Source: an uncultured Pirellula sp.
GTDB taxonomy: Bacteria; Planctomycetota; Planctomycetia; Pirellulales; Pirellulaceae
Direction: 5' to 3'
Assembly (NCBI GenBank): GCA_903892355.1
Contig: CAITIE010000091.1
Location: 62,001 to 126,000, forward strand
Length of the DNA stretch: 64,000 bases
The translations under genes were made by a program, and so were the position numbers. Of this stretch, positions 24,721-33,019 are shown in pieces; position 1 is the first letter of the stretch, and the number at the start of each line of letters is the position of its first letter. The notes beneath the pieces are model-generated. The model was not told where the DNA came from and did not search any database. It saw only the letters and a program-made list of their open reading frames with translations.

Positions 24721-25595
24721 ATCCCACTCTGAGAGTGAGTCCAGACTTCCTTCGCCATTTCAACAAAGACGCTGGCTAAGCCAGGGTCCGCACCTAGCGA
24801 ACGAGCCAGTACCCAGCGCCGGTCCGGGTACCTCTCCTCGCACGCAATCAGTTTCGTCCGAAGCTGATCCATCAACTCTCCCTCGAACAAGAGGTGCGGC
24901 TGGATCACAATCGTGTCACACGGGCCTTCCGAACCTTTGGCACGCCCCGCTTCCTCGAGGAGTTCGTCGACATGCGGAGAACCGCCGGCAAAGAACCCGG
25001 TATGGAACCACTGTAGGGACCGCGACGGCGCACAGCGCTCCGTCAACTCACGCATGTGGTTGAGAGCATCGATATCGCTGGTCCCCCGACCAACCATCGC
25101 TAATCCGATTCGCCCCGGATCTTTCCCTCGAATCGAACAACCGCTTTTGCACTCAACTCGGCTACAATGACCGACCGGGCAACCATCGATCTGTCCCAAT
25201 CGAGTCACCTCCGCAAACCGATGGTTGGAAAGCTCGATCACCCGCTCTGCAGTACCTAGCGACGAGGTCTGCCCCAGAATGCGAACGCCATACTTTTGAG
25301 CCGACTCAGAAACGGCATCAGGGATATCCGATTTGGCATGGGCTGCAGTGAATAACAGCACTGGCACGACAATCAACGCTTTCACGCCTTCACGGGACGC
25401 TTTCTCTATAGCGGCATCGATCGTTGGCTCCGCCAATTCCAGGAACGACTCATAGAAACACCAACTGGGCTCACACAATCTCATCTGTTCGACCAACTGA
25501 ATCAATTGGCCAGCTCCGGATTGTTTCCGAGTTCCGTGACCAACGACGAGTACGGCGTGCTCGACGGATGATGATGATGATGATGATGAGCTCAA
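24717..25595 (-). CDS. CbiX/sirohydrochlorin chelatase-family protein
   Basis: 292 residues. The N-terminal half has the CbiX core, VLVVGHGTRKQSG with the chelating His, VVPVLLFTAAHAKSDIP and a Ser-rich substrate strand. The second half resembles a duplicated domain (FHTGFFAGGSPHVDELL, IVIQPHLLFEGELMDQL), as in class II chelatases with two CbiX repeats; MVGRGTSDIDA carries Arg where the first repeat has His. A Cys-rich insert, CPVGHCSRVECKSGC, could bind a metal cluster. Chelatases insert iron or cobalt into sirohydrochlorin for siroheme or cobalamin. Only TTG 25593-25595 is available as a start, directly before nine serines encoded by a seven-TCA run. It overlaps the M24 gene's stop. Confidence 0.8.
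   Translation of the reverse strand: MSSSSSSSSSVEHAVLVVGHGTRKQSGAGQLIQLVEQMRLCEPSWCFYESFLELAEPTIDAAIEKASREGVKALIVVPVLLFTAAHAKSDIPDAVSESAQKYGVRILGQTSSLGTAERVIELSNHRFAEVTRLGQIDGCPVGHCSRVECKSGCSIRGKDPGRIGLAMVGRGTSDIDALNHMRELTERCAPSRSLQWFHTGFFAGGSPHVDELLEEAGRAKGSEGPCDTIVIQPHLLFEGELMDQLRTKLIACEERYPDRRWVLARSLGADPGLASVFVEMAKEVWTHSQSGI
25566..25590. repeat. trinucleotide microsatellite encoding serine
   Basis: Seven consecutive TGA triplets on the plus strand (TCA on the coding minus strand), flanked by related triplets, encode most of a nine-serine run right after the TTG start of the CbiX-like gene. Such runs are prone to gaining or losing whole codons. Confidence 0.85.
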
Positions 25596-25786
25596 TGAAG
25601 TAACTCGTTGTTAGGGTTCTGTTGTTAGTCCAAACACATCACGCATTACCAGTGGTCCACCCAATGAAAACATGCGGGATCTGCGAAGAATATCGAGGTT
25701 GCGATAGTTGGGAAGATGGGTTTATGGCGGTTGTGACAGTTAATCGGATCAGGCAAAGTCTACTAGTGGACACACCGAAAAACCTG

Positions 25787-25809
25787 TAGGAAAAAAACAA
25801 TTTTTCCTA
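25787..25809. promoter_or_regulatory. 9-bp perfect inverted repeat
   Basis: TAGGAAAAA (25787-25795) and TTTTTCCTA (25801-25809) flank AACAA. The stem is A/T-rich and no T-run follows, so an operator or weak attenuator is more likely than an intrinsic terminator. It lies about 140 bp before the YTV start. Confidence 0.45.
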
Positions 25810-25867
25810 AAGATTGGCCCAGCAATAACTTGCACTGCTTTTTTCCCACCACATCTTTGAATCTGAT

Positions 25868-25896
25868 TTGATACCTTGCGAGCCATCGACAAAAAT
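25868..25896 (+). promoter_or_regulatory. possible sigma70-type promoter of the YTV gene
   Basis: TTGATA (25868-25873, one mismatch to TTGACA) is followed after 17 bp by AAAAAT (25891-25896, four of six to TATAAT), 57 bp before ATG 25953. The fit is only fair and was found by eye. Confidence 0.25.
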
Positions 25897-25952
25897 AGAG
25901 ATGATCGTTCGCAGATTTTCTAAAGTTCTCGTCTGACGTTTAGGCTAGCAAT

Positions 25953-27785
25953 ATGAACCAACGAGCCCGGAAGCGCCGTGCCTTGATCAACGCCATGCAT
26001 GCATGCGGTCTCGCGATCGGCACAATCGCGGCAGTTTCGACCGTGTCCTTGGGTCAGGACTGCGCCCCTATTGCTTCGTACCGTCTTCAAACGGAAACCG
26101 TCTACGAGCAAATCCCAGTCACTCGAAACCGTATCGACTACGAGGATGTGCTCGTCGAAAAAGAGATCGTGACGTATCGCCCGGTTACAGAAACCCGTGT
26201 TGAAAAACGGCAATACACGGTGCGAAAACCTGTTGTTGAAACATCCACGGTGAATCAAACATACACCGTTCTCAAACCTGTTACCAAGGTTGAGTATTTT
26301 GACGAAACCACGATGGTCACCGAGACAGCTCAAGTGGAGCAATTGGTAACAACTTACAAGCAAGTCACTGAGACCCAATACCAAACCCAGTACACCACAG
26401 TTCAGAAGCCTGTCACTGAAACGCAAATCCAGGTTCAGAACTACATGGTGCAAAAGCCGGTCACGGAAACCACGTACCAAACACAGCAGTACACCGTACA
26501 AAAACCGGTCACCGAAACCACCATGCAGACCCAGACCATGGCGGTCCAACGGCCCGTTTCAGAAACGGTCATGCAAACGCAAAACTACACCTCGATGATG
26601 CCGGTGACCACCTACCAGCCGATGACGGTGGATGCGGGTGGTTACGTAGCTCAACAGTATGTTCAGCCTGGAGATGTGCGGTACCACCTGCGCCGCGTTC
26701 CAGCGTCCGAGGGTATCAATCCAATGACTGGCCAACCGGTTTATCAACGGGGCGGTTTGGGCTGGGTTCCTTATCAAGCTCCCTCTCAGTCGTTCACGGC
26801 ACTCCAGTATCAACACAATTACCAACAAGTCGCGGTACCTCAAGTCGGCTATGTTCCGCAAGTGAACACCGTTCAGGTCCCAGTGACCTCGACCAAAATG
26901 CAAACCGAGTATGTCTCGCAGCAGATTCCTGTAACCACACAACGTATGCAGACCGAGGTGGTGCAACAACAAGTCCCTGTTACCACCACTCGGATCCAGA
27001 ACGAAGTCGTACAACAACAAATCCCGATTACGACGACAAAGTACGAAAATCAAGTCATCGCACAACAGATTCCTGTTCAAGTCCAAAAGACGGTTCCGGT
27101 ACAAGAAAAGGTAGTCGTCCCACATACGACTCAGAAACCTGTCACCAGAAGGGTTGCAAAAGAACGGGTTGAGTACGTACAAGAACAAGTCGTTCGTCCT
27201 GTGACCGTTCAGCGAGAGAGTTACAAACTCGAAGTCATGTCTGAGGACATCCCAGTGACTTCAACACGTATGGAACGAGTCGTTCAGAAGATCCAGGTTC
27301 CGCAACGGGTCGCTCGCACCGTCGAAGTCACCGAAATGCGACTCGTCCCACGCACAGTCACACGACGCATCCCGCTCGACGGAAATGGTATGGTGATCGA
27401 AACCGCTCCGGCCATCTCGTCAGAAAGCCTCTTGGTACCGACTGAGGCTTCTGCCGTCGAAGCTCCTGTTGCATCGCCTTCGGACAGCAACAGCATCAAC
27501 CGTTCGTCGAAGAAGCCAGCCGTTCCCACGGAGTCAGGTGAACTACCATCGCCAGCTTCTAGCAATGGCAGTACCAAAGCTACCGAAGAAACTGCCAAGC
27601 CCGCCAAGGGGGCTGCCGAGTCGACTACCAGATCGAGCAAGCCGAGTACTGCTGAGTTGAACATCGGTTCACCGGATGGACAGTCAGCGACCGAAGGGAA
27701 GCGAGACATCGTTCCGATCCAGCCTGAGGAATCCAGTGCAGAGTCGGTGAAGGCCGGAAAGATTCGGACCACCGACGAAGACTAA
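25953..27785 (+). CDS. YTV-type repeat protein, planctomycete cell envelope
   Basis: 610 residues. After a possible signal segment (about residues 18-33, ending SLGQDC), the chain is built from about 14 repeats of roughly 20-25 residues containing variations on YTVQKPVTET and QVPVTTTRIQ, with Tyr/Thr/Val at fixed positions, in two blocks (about 50-225 and 300-475) split by a conserved segment HLRRVPASEG near residue 250. The last 130 residues are Ser/Pro/Ala-rich and disordered. YTV repeat proteins are known from Rhodopirellula as cell-wall-associated proteins, so an envelope role is the best assignment. Mechanism is unknown. The gene ends 12 bp before a convergent gene's stop. Confidence 0.82.
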   Translation: MNQRARKRRALINAMHACGLAIGTIAAVSTVSLGQDCAPIASYRLQTETVYEQIPVTRNRIDYEDVLVEKEIVTYRPVTETRVEKRQYTVRKPVVETSTVNQTYTVLKPVTKVEYFDETTMVTETAQVEQLVTTYKQVTETQYQTQYTTVQKPVTETQIQVQNYMVQKPVTETTYQTQQYTVQKPVTETTMQTQTMAVQRPVSETVMQTQNYTSMMPVTTYQPMTVDAGGYVAQQYVQPGDVRYHLRRVPASEGINPMTGQPVYQRGGLGWVPYQAPSQSFTALQYQHNYQQVAVPQVGYVPQVNTVQVPVTSTKMQTEYVSQQIPVTTQRMQTEVVQQQVPVTTTRIQNEVVQQQIPITTTKYENQVIAQQIPVQVQKTVPVQEKVVVPHTTQKPVTRRVAKERVEYVQEQVVRPVTVQRESYKLEVMSEDIPVTSTRMERVVQKIQVPQRVARTVEVTEMRLVPRTVTRRIPLDGNGMVIETAPAISSESLLVPTEASAVEAPVASPSDSNSINRSSKKPAVPTESGELPSPASSNGSTKATEETAKPAKGAAESTTRSSKPSTAELNIGSPDGQSATEGKRDIVPIQPEESSAESVKAGKIRTTDED

Positions 27786-27797
27786 GCGTCCTAGCCG

Positions 27798-28508
27798 CTA
27801 AGCGTTTTCCTTGGACACTACCCGGCCATCTACCGATTGGATCCCTTCGATTCGATTCAATTGGAGAACGAGATTCGGGAGATCCTTATCTGAACGCATG
27901 TGCAATAAGTAGAGCATATCGACCGAAGTCCCCTGCTTGGATGTGGAACTTCGAAGGATACGACAGTCCGTGGAAACAGAGTTCAACACGCTCTGCAATT
28001 GCTCCGTGACTCCTTCTCCCAACGCTTGTCGGACGTCAATCTTCACGGCGACACCACCGCGCGCTGCGACCAAACCATCCAGACTTTCGGATGCGCTACC
28101 CCATTGATCCATGCACCACGCGATCACGCCAATAATCGGAATACCCACCAGCGGCGCAATGAAGAGTCCAGTACCGGCCGCCATGCCGACAATCACTGCG
28201 AACATCACAAACGCTGTATCGCGAGTATCATCCACAACGGTTCGGAAACGCACGATCGACAGCGCACCCACCAAACCGAAAGCACGAGCGACGCTGTCGC
28301 CGATAACCATCGAAACCATAGCGATTAAGCTAGACAGCAGGATCAGGGTCGTTGCAAAAACCAAACGGTCCGGTTGCTTCCTCCCATGACTGAATCGATA
28401 CACTAACGCCACGGCAAACCCGAAAACGACTGCGACCAGGATCCGTATCAGGATTTGGTCGAAAGGTATCAAGGAAATTTCCTGAAGGCTGTTCCAAAAG
28501 GAATCCAT
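27798..28508 (-). CDS. DUF4956-like membrane protein
   Basis: 236 residues. Four hydrophobic helices near the N-terminus are followed by the DUF4956 signature GALSIVRFRTVVDDTRDTAFVMFAVIVGMAAG and a cytoplasmic ferredoxin-like C-terminal tail of about 90 residues. The family's function is not established; in other bacteria it lies near polyphosphate- or spore-coat-type genes. ATG 28508 is chosen over upstream TTG 28574, with GAGGA about 10 nt upstream. It converges on the YTV gene (12-bp gap) and is divergent from the RND operon. Confidence 0.8.
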   Translation of the reverse strand: MDSFWNSLQEISLIPFDQILIRILVAVVFGFAVALVYRFSHGRKQPDRLVFATTLILLSSLIAMVSMVIGDSVARAFGLVGALSIVRFRTVVDDTRDTAFVMFAVIVGMAAGTGLFIAPLVGIPIIGVIAWCMDQWGSASESLDGLVAARGGVAVKIDVRQALGEGVTEQLQSVLNSVSTDCRILRSSTSKQGTSVDMLYLLHMRSDKDLPNLVLQLNRIEGIQSVDGRVVSKENA

Positions 28509-28797
28509 CGCAAGCACATCCTCAACGAACACTAAAGAACTGTGCATCCCCAGATCGCGTGGACGAAAAACCAACGATGCACCTCGACAATACAGCGGGA
28601 AATCTTAGGAGTTTGCATCAATTCTGGCAATCCAACGGCACCCAGCGATAAACCTAACAGTACAGCCAACGGTGTCCGAAGGCAGTTGTGGCGGATACAA
28701 ATAGAAACAGGATTTGGATGGACGGCGTGTTGAGTAGAGATATGCTGTATCAGAGTTTTCCCATTGTTTTGTCACTTAACCAAGCGGTCTGCATCTA

Positions 28798-29961
28798 GTG
28801 TCCTCGAAGTCTATTCATGTGATGGTCACCATCATCGCCTCGTTGGCGATACTCGCAATGACCGCCCTCGCAGGAGCAGGACTGGTCTGGTACAAGTCGC
28901 AATTGGCCCAACAAGCGGCCGCCCAAGAAGCCCCGCCTGAAGTCAGCGAAGCCGTTGCCATCGCTTCCCCTGAAAAACTAACGTATCGCCCTTTGGTGAG
29001 CGTCGTTGGAACTGTCGTAGCCCCCGAGTGGATCGCCTTGAAAGCAGAGGTGTCCGGCAAGGTCGCTGCCGTCCATATGAAATCGGGTGACGTGGTCGAA
29101 AAGGACCAACTTCTGCTGGAACTCGATACCAGCGTTGAAATGCCTAGCCTCCACTCCACTCAAGCGAAGAAACGAATGGCGGAATCCAATGCCAAACGAC
29201 TCCGTCAAGCGTTCGCGGGTCAAGCCGTTACGGAATCGGAGTTGGAACAGACCGAGTCCGAACTCGCATATGCCATCGCCGAAACCGAACGCTTGGAAGC
29301 GCTGATCAATCGCAAAAAACTCCGTTCGCCGTTCAATGCACGCGTCGGATTGATCCATTTGTCGTTGGGCCAATACCTGACCGAGGGTATCGAAATCACC
29401 ACCCTCCAAGGGATTAACGACTACACCTTCATCGATTTCTCGATCCCGCAAATGGCTGCTCATCAAGTCGAGATCGGACAGACCGCAGGGGTGCTGGTTC
29501 AGAACCAGCAGATGCAAGGTACCGTGATCGCTAAAGACGCTCGGTCCGACAAGGCAACTCGCAACTTGCAGTTCCGAGTCCGAATCGACAATCCACCTAA
29601 ATCCATTTCGCCCAACGACTCCGTCAAAGTGAATCTTGAGTACGGTTCGCAGACTGCAGCCATGAGCATCCCGGTCGAGTCCTTGCGCCGTTCACCGACA
29701 GGAACACAGGTCTTCGTTGCGGTACGGGATCCAAAGGGCGTTTTGCGAGCCACCATGCGATCGATTGAAACCGGACAAACCGTCGGCAACAAAATCGTCG
29801 TCTTGCAAGGACTCGAGGAGAACGATCTGGTGGTCGCTCGCGGTTCCTTCAAGTTGCGAGAAGGGATCGCTATTCGGGACATTGGAACCAGCACTTCCGA
29901 TGAAAAGACTACCGATTCCACCAGCGGCAACACCGACGCCGGATCGGAATCGGCATCATGA
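28798..29961 (+). CDS. RND efflux periplasmic adaptor (membrane fusion protein)
   Basis: 387 residues. An N-terminal membrane anchor (IIASLAILAMTALAGAGLVWY) is followed by the lipoyl hairpin halves LKAEVSGKVAAVHMKSGDVVEKDQLL and SPFNARVGLIHLSLGQYL, bracketing a short alpha-helical hairpin (about residues 115-165), then a beta-barrel and the membrane-proximal domain. This is the MexE/AcrA-type adaptor linking an inner-membrane pump to an outer-membrane channel. The start is GTG 28798, just after TAG. The final codons overlap the next gene by ATGA, so pump and adaptor are translationally coupled. No TolC-type gene lies here. Confidence 0.94.
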   Translation: MSSKSIHVMVTIIASLAILAMTALAGAGLVWYKSQLAQQAAAQEAPPEVSEAVAIASPEKLTYRPLVSVVGTVVAPEWIALKAEVSGKVAAVHMKSGDVVEKDQLLLELDTSVEMPSLHSTQAKKRMAESNAKRLRQAFAGQAVTESELEQTESELAYAIAETERLEALINRKKLRSPFNARVGLIHLSLGQYLTEGIEITTLQGINDYTFIDFSIPQMAAHQVEIGQTAGVLVQNQQMQGTVIAKDARSDKATRNLQFRVRIDNPPKSISPNDSVKVNLEYGSQTAAMSIPVESLRRSPTGTQVFVAVRDPKGVLRATMRSIETGQTVGNKIVVLQGLEENDLVVARGSFKLREGIAIRDIGTSTSDEKTTDSTSGNTDAGSESAS

Positions 29962-32900
29962 AAGCGATCACCGATATCTTTCTGCGATATCCCGTCATCG
30001 CGGTTGTCTTGAACCTAATGCTCGTCCTGATTGGAGTTCGAGCAGCGTTTCTACTTCCGATCCAACAGTTCCCAAAATTTGAAAGCACCTCGATCGGCAT
30101 CCGTACGTTCTATATAGGAGCCAGTGCAGAAACTGTTCGAGGGTTTTTGACCACCCCCATCGAGCGAGCCGTCTCTTCGATTGCAGGTGTCGATTATGTG
30201 GAATCGTCGAGTACAGCAGGGATGAGCCAAGTCACCGTGAGGCTCAAACTCAATCATAGCAGCACCCAAGCTCTCACCGAGGTGAATGCACGGCTTCAGC
30301 AGGTCCGCCGCGAACTGCCGCAAGACGCCGAACCACCGGCCATCTCCATCCAACGAGCTGACCGCCCCAACGCGTCGATGTACATTAGCTTTACCTCGGA
30401 TGATTGGACTCTCGCTCAAATCACCGACTGGCTGAGCCGAAACATGCAGCCTCAGCTTTCCACCGTCGAAGGGATCCAAACGATCGGCATCGAGGCCGGA
30501 CAACTGCCGGCCATGCGTGTTTGGATTTCCCCAGACAAGCTGGCCGAACACAATCTGACCGCAGGTGATGTTTACTCTGCACTGCAACGGAACAACTACC
30601 TCGCCGCTATCGGAAGGATCAAGAACGAAGCGGTCCAAGTCGACTTGGTGACCAACACCGATTTGAGAACCGTCGACGAGTTTGAAGAACTCATTGTGTT
30701 TCAACGTCCCTCGGGAACAATCCGCCTCAAAGATGTCGCCAAGGTCGAACTGGGTGCGGAAGAGGCTGGTGCCGTTGCGATGTATAAAGGGAAAGACGCG
30801 GTTTATGTCTCGGTTTGGCCACTTCCCGGAGTCAACGAAATCGATGTCTCGCGACGACTTCGCGCAGAAATGGAGAAACTACGGTCCTCGTTGCCGAATC
30901 ACCTCGAAATGAATGTTGCCTTTGATGCAACGCGTTCGATGGAGGATTCGCTCCGCGAGATCTCCAAAACGTTGATCGAAACAATTTGCATCGTGGGTGT
31001 GGTAGTCTTTCTGTTCATGGGTTCTATCCGAACAGCCATCGTTCCACTGGTCGCTATGCCTGTCTCGCTGATCGGTGCGATGTTGCTCATGATGCTGATG
31101 GGTTTCAGCCTCAATCTGCTGACGCTGCTGGCGATCGTCCTCTCGGTGGGACTCGTGGTGGATGACGCTATTGTTGTCGTGGAAAATATCCAACGGCACG
31201 TTCAGGAAGGCAACTCCCGAATGCGAGCGGCGATTATCGGCGCTCGCGAACTCGTAGGTCCCATCATCGCAATGACGATCACCCTAGCCGTCGTCTACAC
31301 TCCGATCGGCTTCCAATCGGGATTGACGGGGATGCTATTTCGCGAGTTCGCCTTTTCTCTGGCTGCGGCAGTAATCGTCTCTGGAGTCGTCGCGATAACA
31401 CTTTCGCCCCTAATGAGCCGGTACTTAATCCGTGAGTCCGGCCAAGAAGGCTTCCTCGCGCGATTCACGAACCGCTTTTTCGAGTGGATCAAGGATTGGT
31501 ATGGGTTCGCGCTTCTCGGAGCCATTCGAGTCCGATGGTCTTTGATCCTAATGACCTTAACGATCGGAAGCTTTGCGTGGCCACTCTACCGATACAGCAG
31601 CAAAGAGCTGGCACCCGTCGAGGATCAGAGCAGCATCACAGTCGGCTTGCAAGCCGCACCCGATGCGGTCTTGGACTCAACGGCAAAGAGCATTCGCGAA
31701 CTAACGGGCAAGTTCCAAGGCATTCCCGACATTGAGTACGTGTGGGCAGTCGCTTTTTCGAGCGGCGGTTTTGGTGGGATCAGTACGGTACCATTCGAAG
31801 AACGGGATCGATCCACCAAGGAGATGCTCAACGACGCCTACCGATTGGTCGCAGACGCGACGAGCATCAAAGCCTATCCTGGATTGCCCAGCCCTCTTCC
31901 AGGCTCGGGTAGCTCTGACGTTGAATTGATTGTGAAAACCGATGCCTCTGTGGAAAAACTGGCCGGACAAGTGACCGAAATCATTCAAGCCGGCTACAAG
32001 TCCGGCGCATTTCGATATGTCGATTCCGATCTCAAGGTGGATTTGCCTCAAGGAAGCGTGGAGCTCGATCGCGAGCGGATCGCCGATTTGGGGTTGGATC
32101 TGGCGAGCGTGGGACGCGAATTGGGTGTTTTGCTCGGTGGTGGTTATGTGAATCGCTTTAATCATTTCAACAGAAACTACCAAGTAATCCCGCAACTCGA
32201 CATCTCTTCGCGAGAAAGCGTCACCTCGCTGATGGACTTGAAGATTCGTCTTGCAAACGGTGAGATGATTCCAATTTCTTCCTTCACCAAAGTCAGTTCC
32301 AAAGTTGCCCCGCGATCCTTGCAAAGGTTCCAACAGCAGAATTGCTTGCGTCTCACAGCAGCCGTCGCCGAAGGCGTCACCAAAGCCGACGGATTGGATC
32401 GCCTCGAAGCCATCGCGCGCAGCGTATTCGGAAACGCAGTCGCAATCGACTACGGCGGCGAATCACGGCAGATCCGGAGCGAAGGGGCCGCGTTCATGGT
32501 CACTATCGCGTTCGCTTTGGTGTTGATCTATTTGACATTAACCGCCCAGTTCCAAAGCTTTCGGGATCCATTGATCGTATTGCTAGGCTCCGTACCTCTC
32601 GCAGTCTCCGGGGCGCTCGTTTGGACCTACTTCGGTCTGACCACCATCAACATCTATTCCCAAGTCGGACTGATTACCTTGGTTGGATTGGTGGCGAAAA
32701 ACGGGATCTTAATCGTCGAGTTCGCGAATCATTTGCAGGAAAGCGGTGTTTCGAAAATGCGGGCAATTATCGATGCCTCCAAGACCCGACTCCGTCCGGT
32801 CTTGATGACCTCCGCAGCGACCGTTTTGGGGCATTTCCCACTGGTCTTGGTGGAAGGTCCGGGTGCCGAGGCTCGCAACAGCATCGGTATCGTCCTGGTT

Positions 32901-33017
32901 GCTGGAATGATGATCGGAACCACATTCACTCTTTTCGTCGTACCCGCTCTCTACGCAGTCCTCGCCTCGGACCGCAAAGGGCACGGCGCACACCGTGATC
33001 CTCTCGATTGGGCTTAA
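29958..33017 (+). CDS. RND efflux pump (AcrB/MexF-like)
   Basis: 1019 residues of a hydrophobe/amphiphile efflux-1 transporter with the usual layout of twelve helices and two large periplasmic loops. The proton-relay Asp pair is at residues 402-403 in VGLVVDDAIVVVENI on helix 4. The first periplasmic loop starts QQFPKFES and has the porter-like SIQRADRPN segment. The end of the protein has the conserved LVGLVAKNGILIVEFAN. It probably uses the proton gradient to export toxic compounds or lipids. It overlaps the adaptor gene by four bases and ends 2 bp from the convergent propeller-phosphoesterase gene, where a strong hairpin lies. Confidence 0.95.
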   Translation: MKAITDIFLRYPVIAVVLNLMLVLIGVRAAFLLPIQQFPKFESTSIGIRTFYIGASAETVRGFLTTPIERAVSSIAGVDYVESSSTAGMSQVTVRLKLNHSSTQALTEVNARLQQVRRELPQDAEPPAISIQRADRPNASMYISFTSDDWTLAQITDWLSRNMQPQLSTVEGIQTIGIEAGQLPAMRVWISPDKLAEHNLTAGDVYSALQRNNYLAAIGRIKNEAVQVDLVTNTDLRTVDEFEELIVFQRPSGTIRLKDVAKVELGAEEAGAVAMYKGKDAVYVSVWPLPGVNEIDVSRRLRAEMEKLRSSLPNHLEMNVAFDATRSMEDSLREISKTLIETICIVGVVVFLFMGSIRTAIVPLVAMPVSLIGAMLLMMLMGFSLNLLTLLAIVLSVGLVVDDAIVVVENIQRHVQEGNSRMRAAIIGARELVGPIIAMTITLAVVYTPIGFQSGLTGMLFREFAFSLAAAVIVSGVVAITLSPLMSRYLIRESGQEGFLARFTNRFFEWIKDWYGFALLGAIRVRWSLILMTLTIGSFAWPLYRYSSKELAPVEDQSSITVGLQAAPDAVLDSTAKSIRELTGKFQGIPDIEYVWAVAFSSGGFGGISTVPFEERDRSTKEMLNDAYRLVADATSIKAYPGLPSPLPGSGSSDVELIVKTDASVEKLAGQVTEIIQAGYKSGAFRYVDSDLKVDLPQGSVELDRERIADLGLDLASVGRELGVLLGGGYVNRFNHFNRNYQVIPQLDISSRESVTSLMDLKIRLANGEMIPISSFTKVSSKVAPRSLQRFQQQNCLRLTAAVAEGVTKADGLDRLEAIARSVFGNAVAIDYGGESRQIRSEGAAFMVTIAFALVLIYLTLTAQFQSFRDPLIVLLGSVPLAVSGALVWTYFGLTTINIYSQVGLITLVGLVAKNGILIVEFANHLQESGVSKMRAIIDASKTRLRPVLMTSAATVLGHFPLVLVEGPGAEARNSIGIVLVAGMMIGTTFTLFVVPALYAVLASDRKGHGAHRDPLDWA

Positions 33018-33019
33018 CT

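Larger units (their letters stand above)
25596..25952. other. intergenic gap upstream of the YTV protein gene
   Basis: 357 bp between the divergent CbiX-like and YTV genes, AT-rich at its right end. It holds a 9-bp perfect inverted repeat (25787-25809), a candidate promoter (25868-25896) and a weak GTTGTTAG repeat near 25607-25628. No gene is seen. Confidence 0.5.

Noticed and set aside
25607-25628. GTTGTTAG 14-bp-period repeat
   Set aside because: Only eight bases match; too weak to count with the clear duplications.
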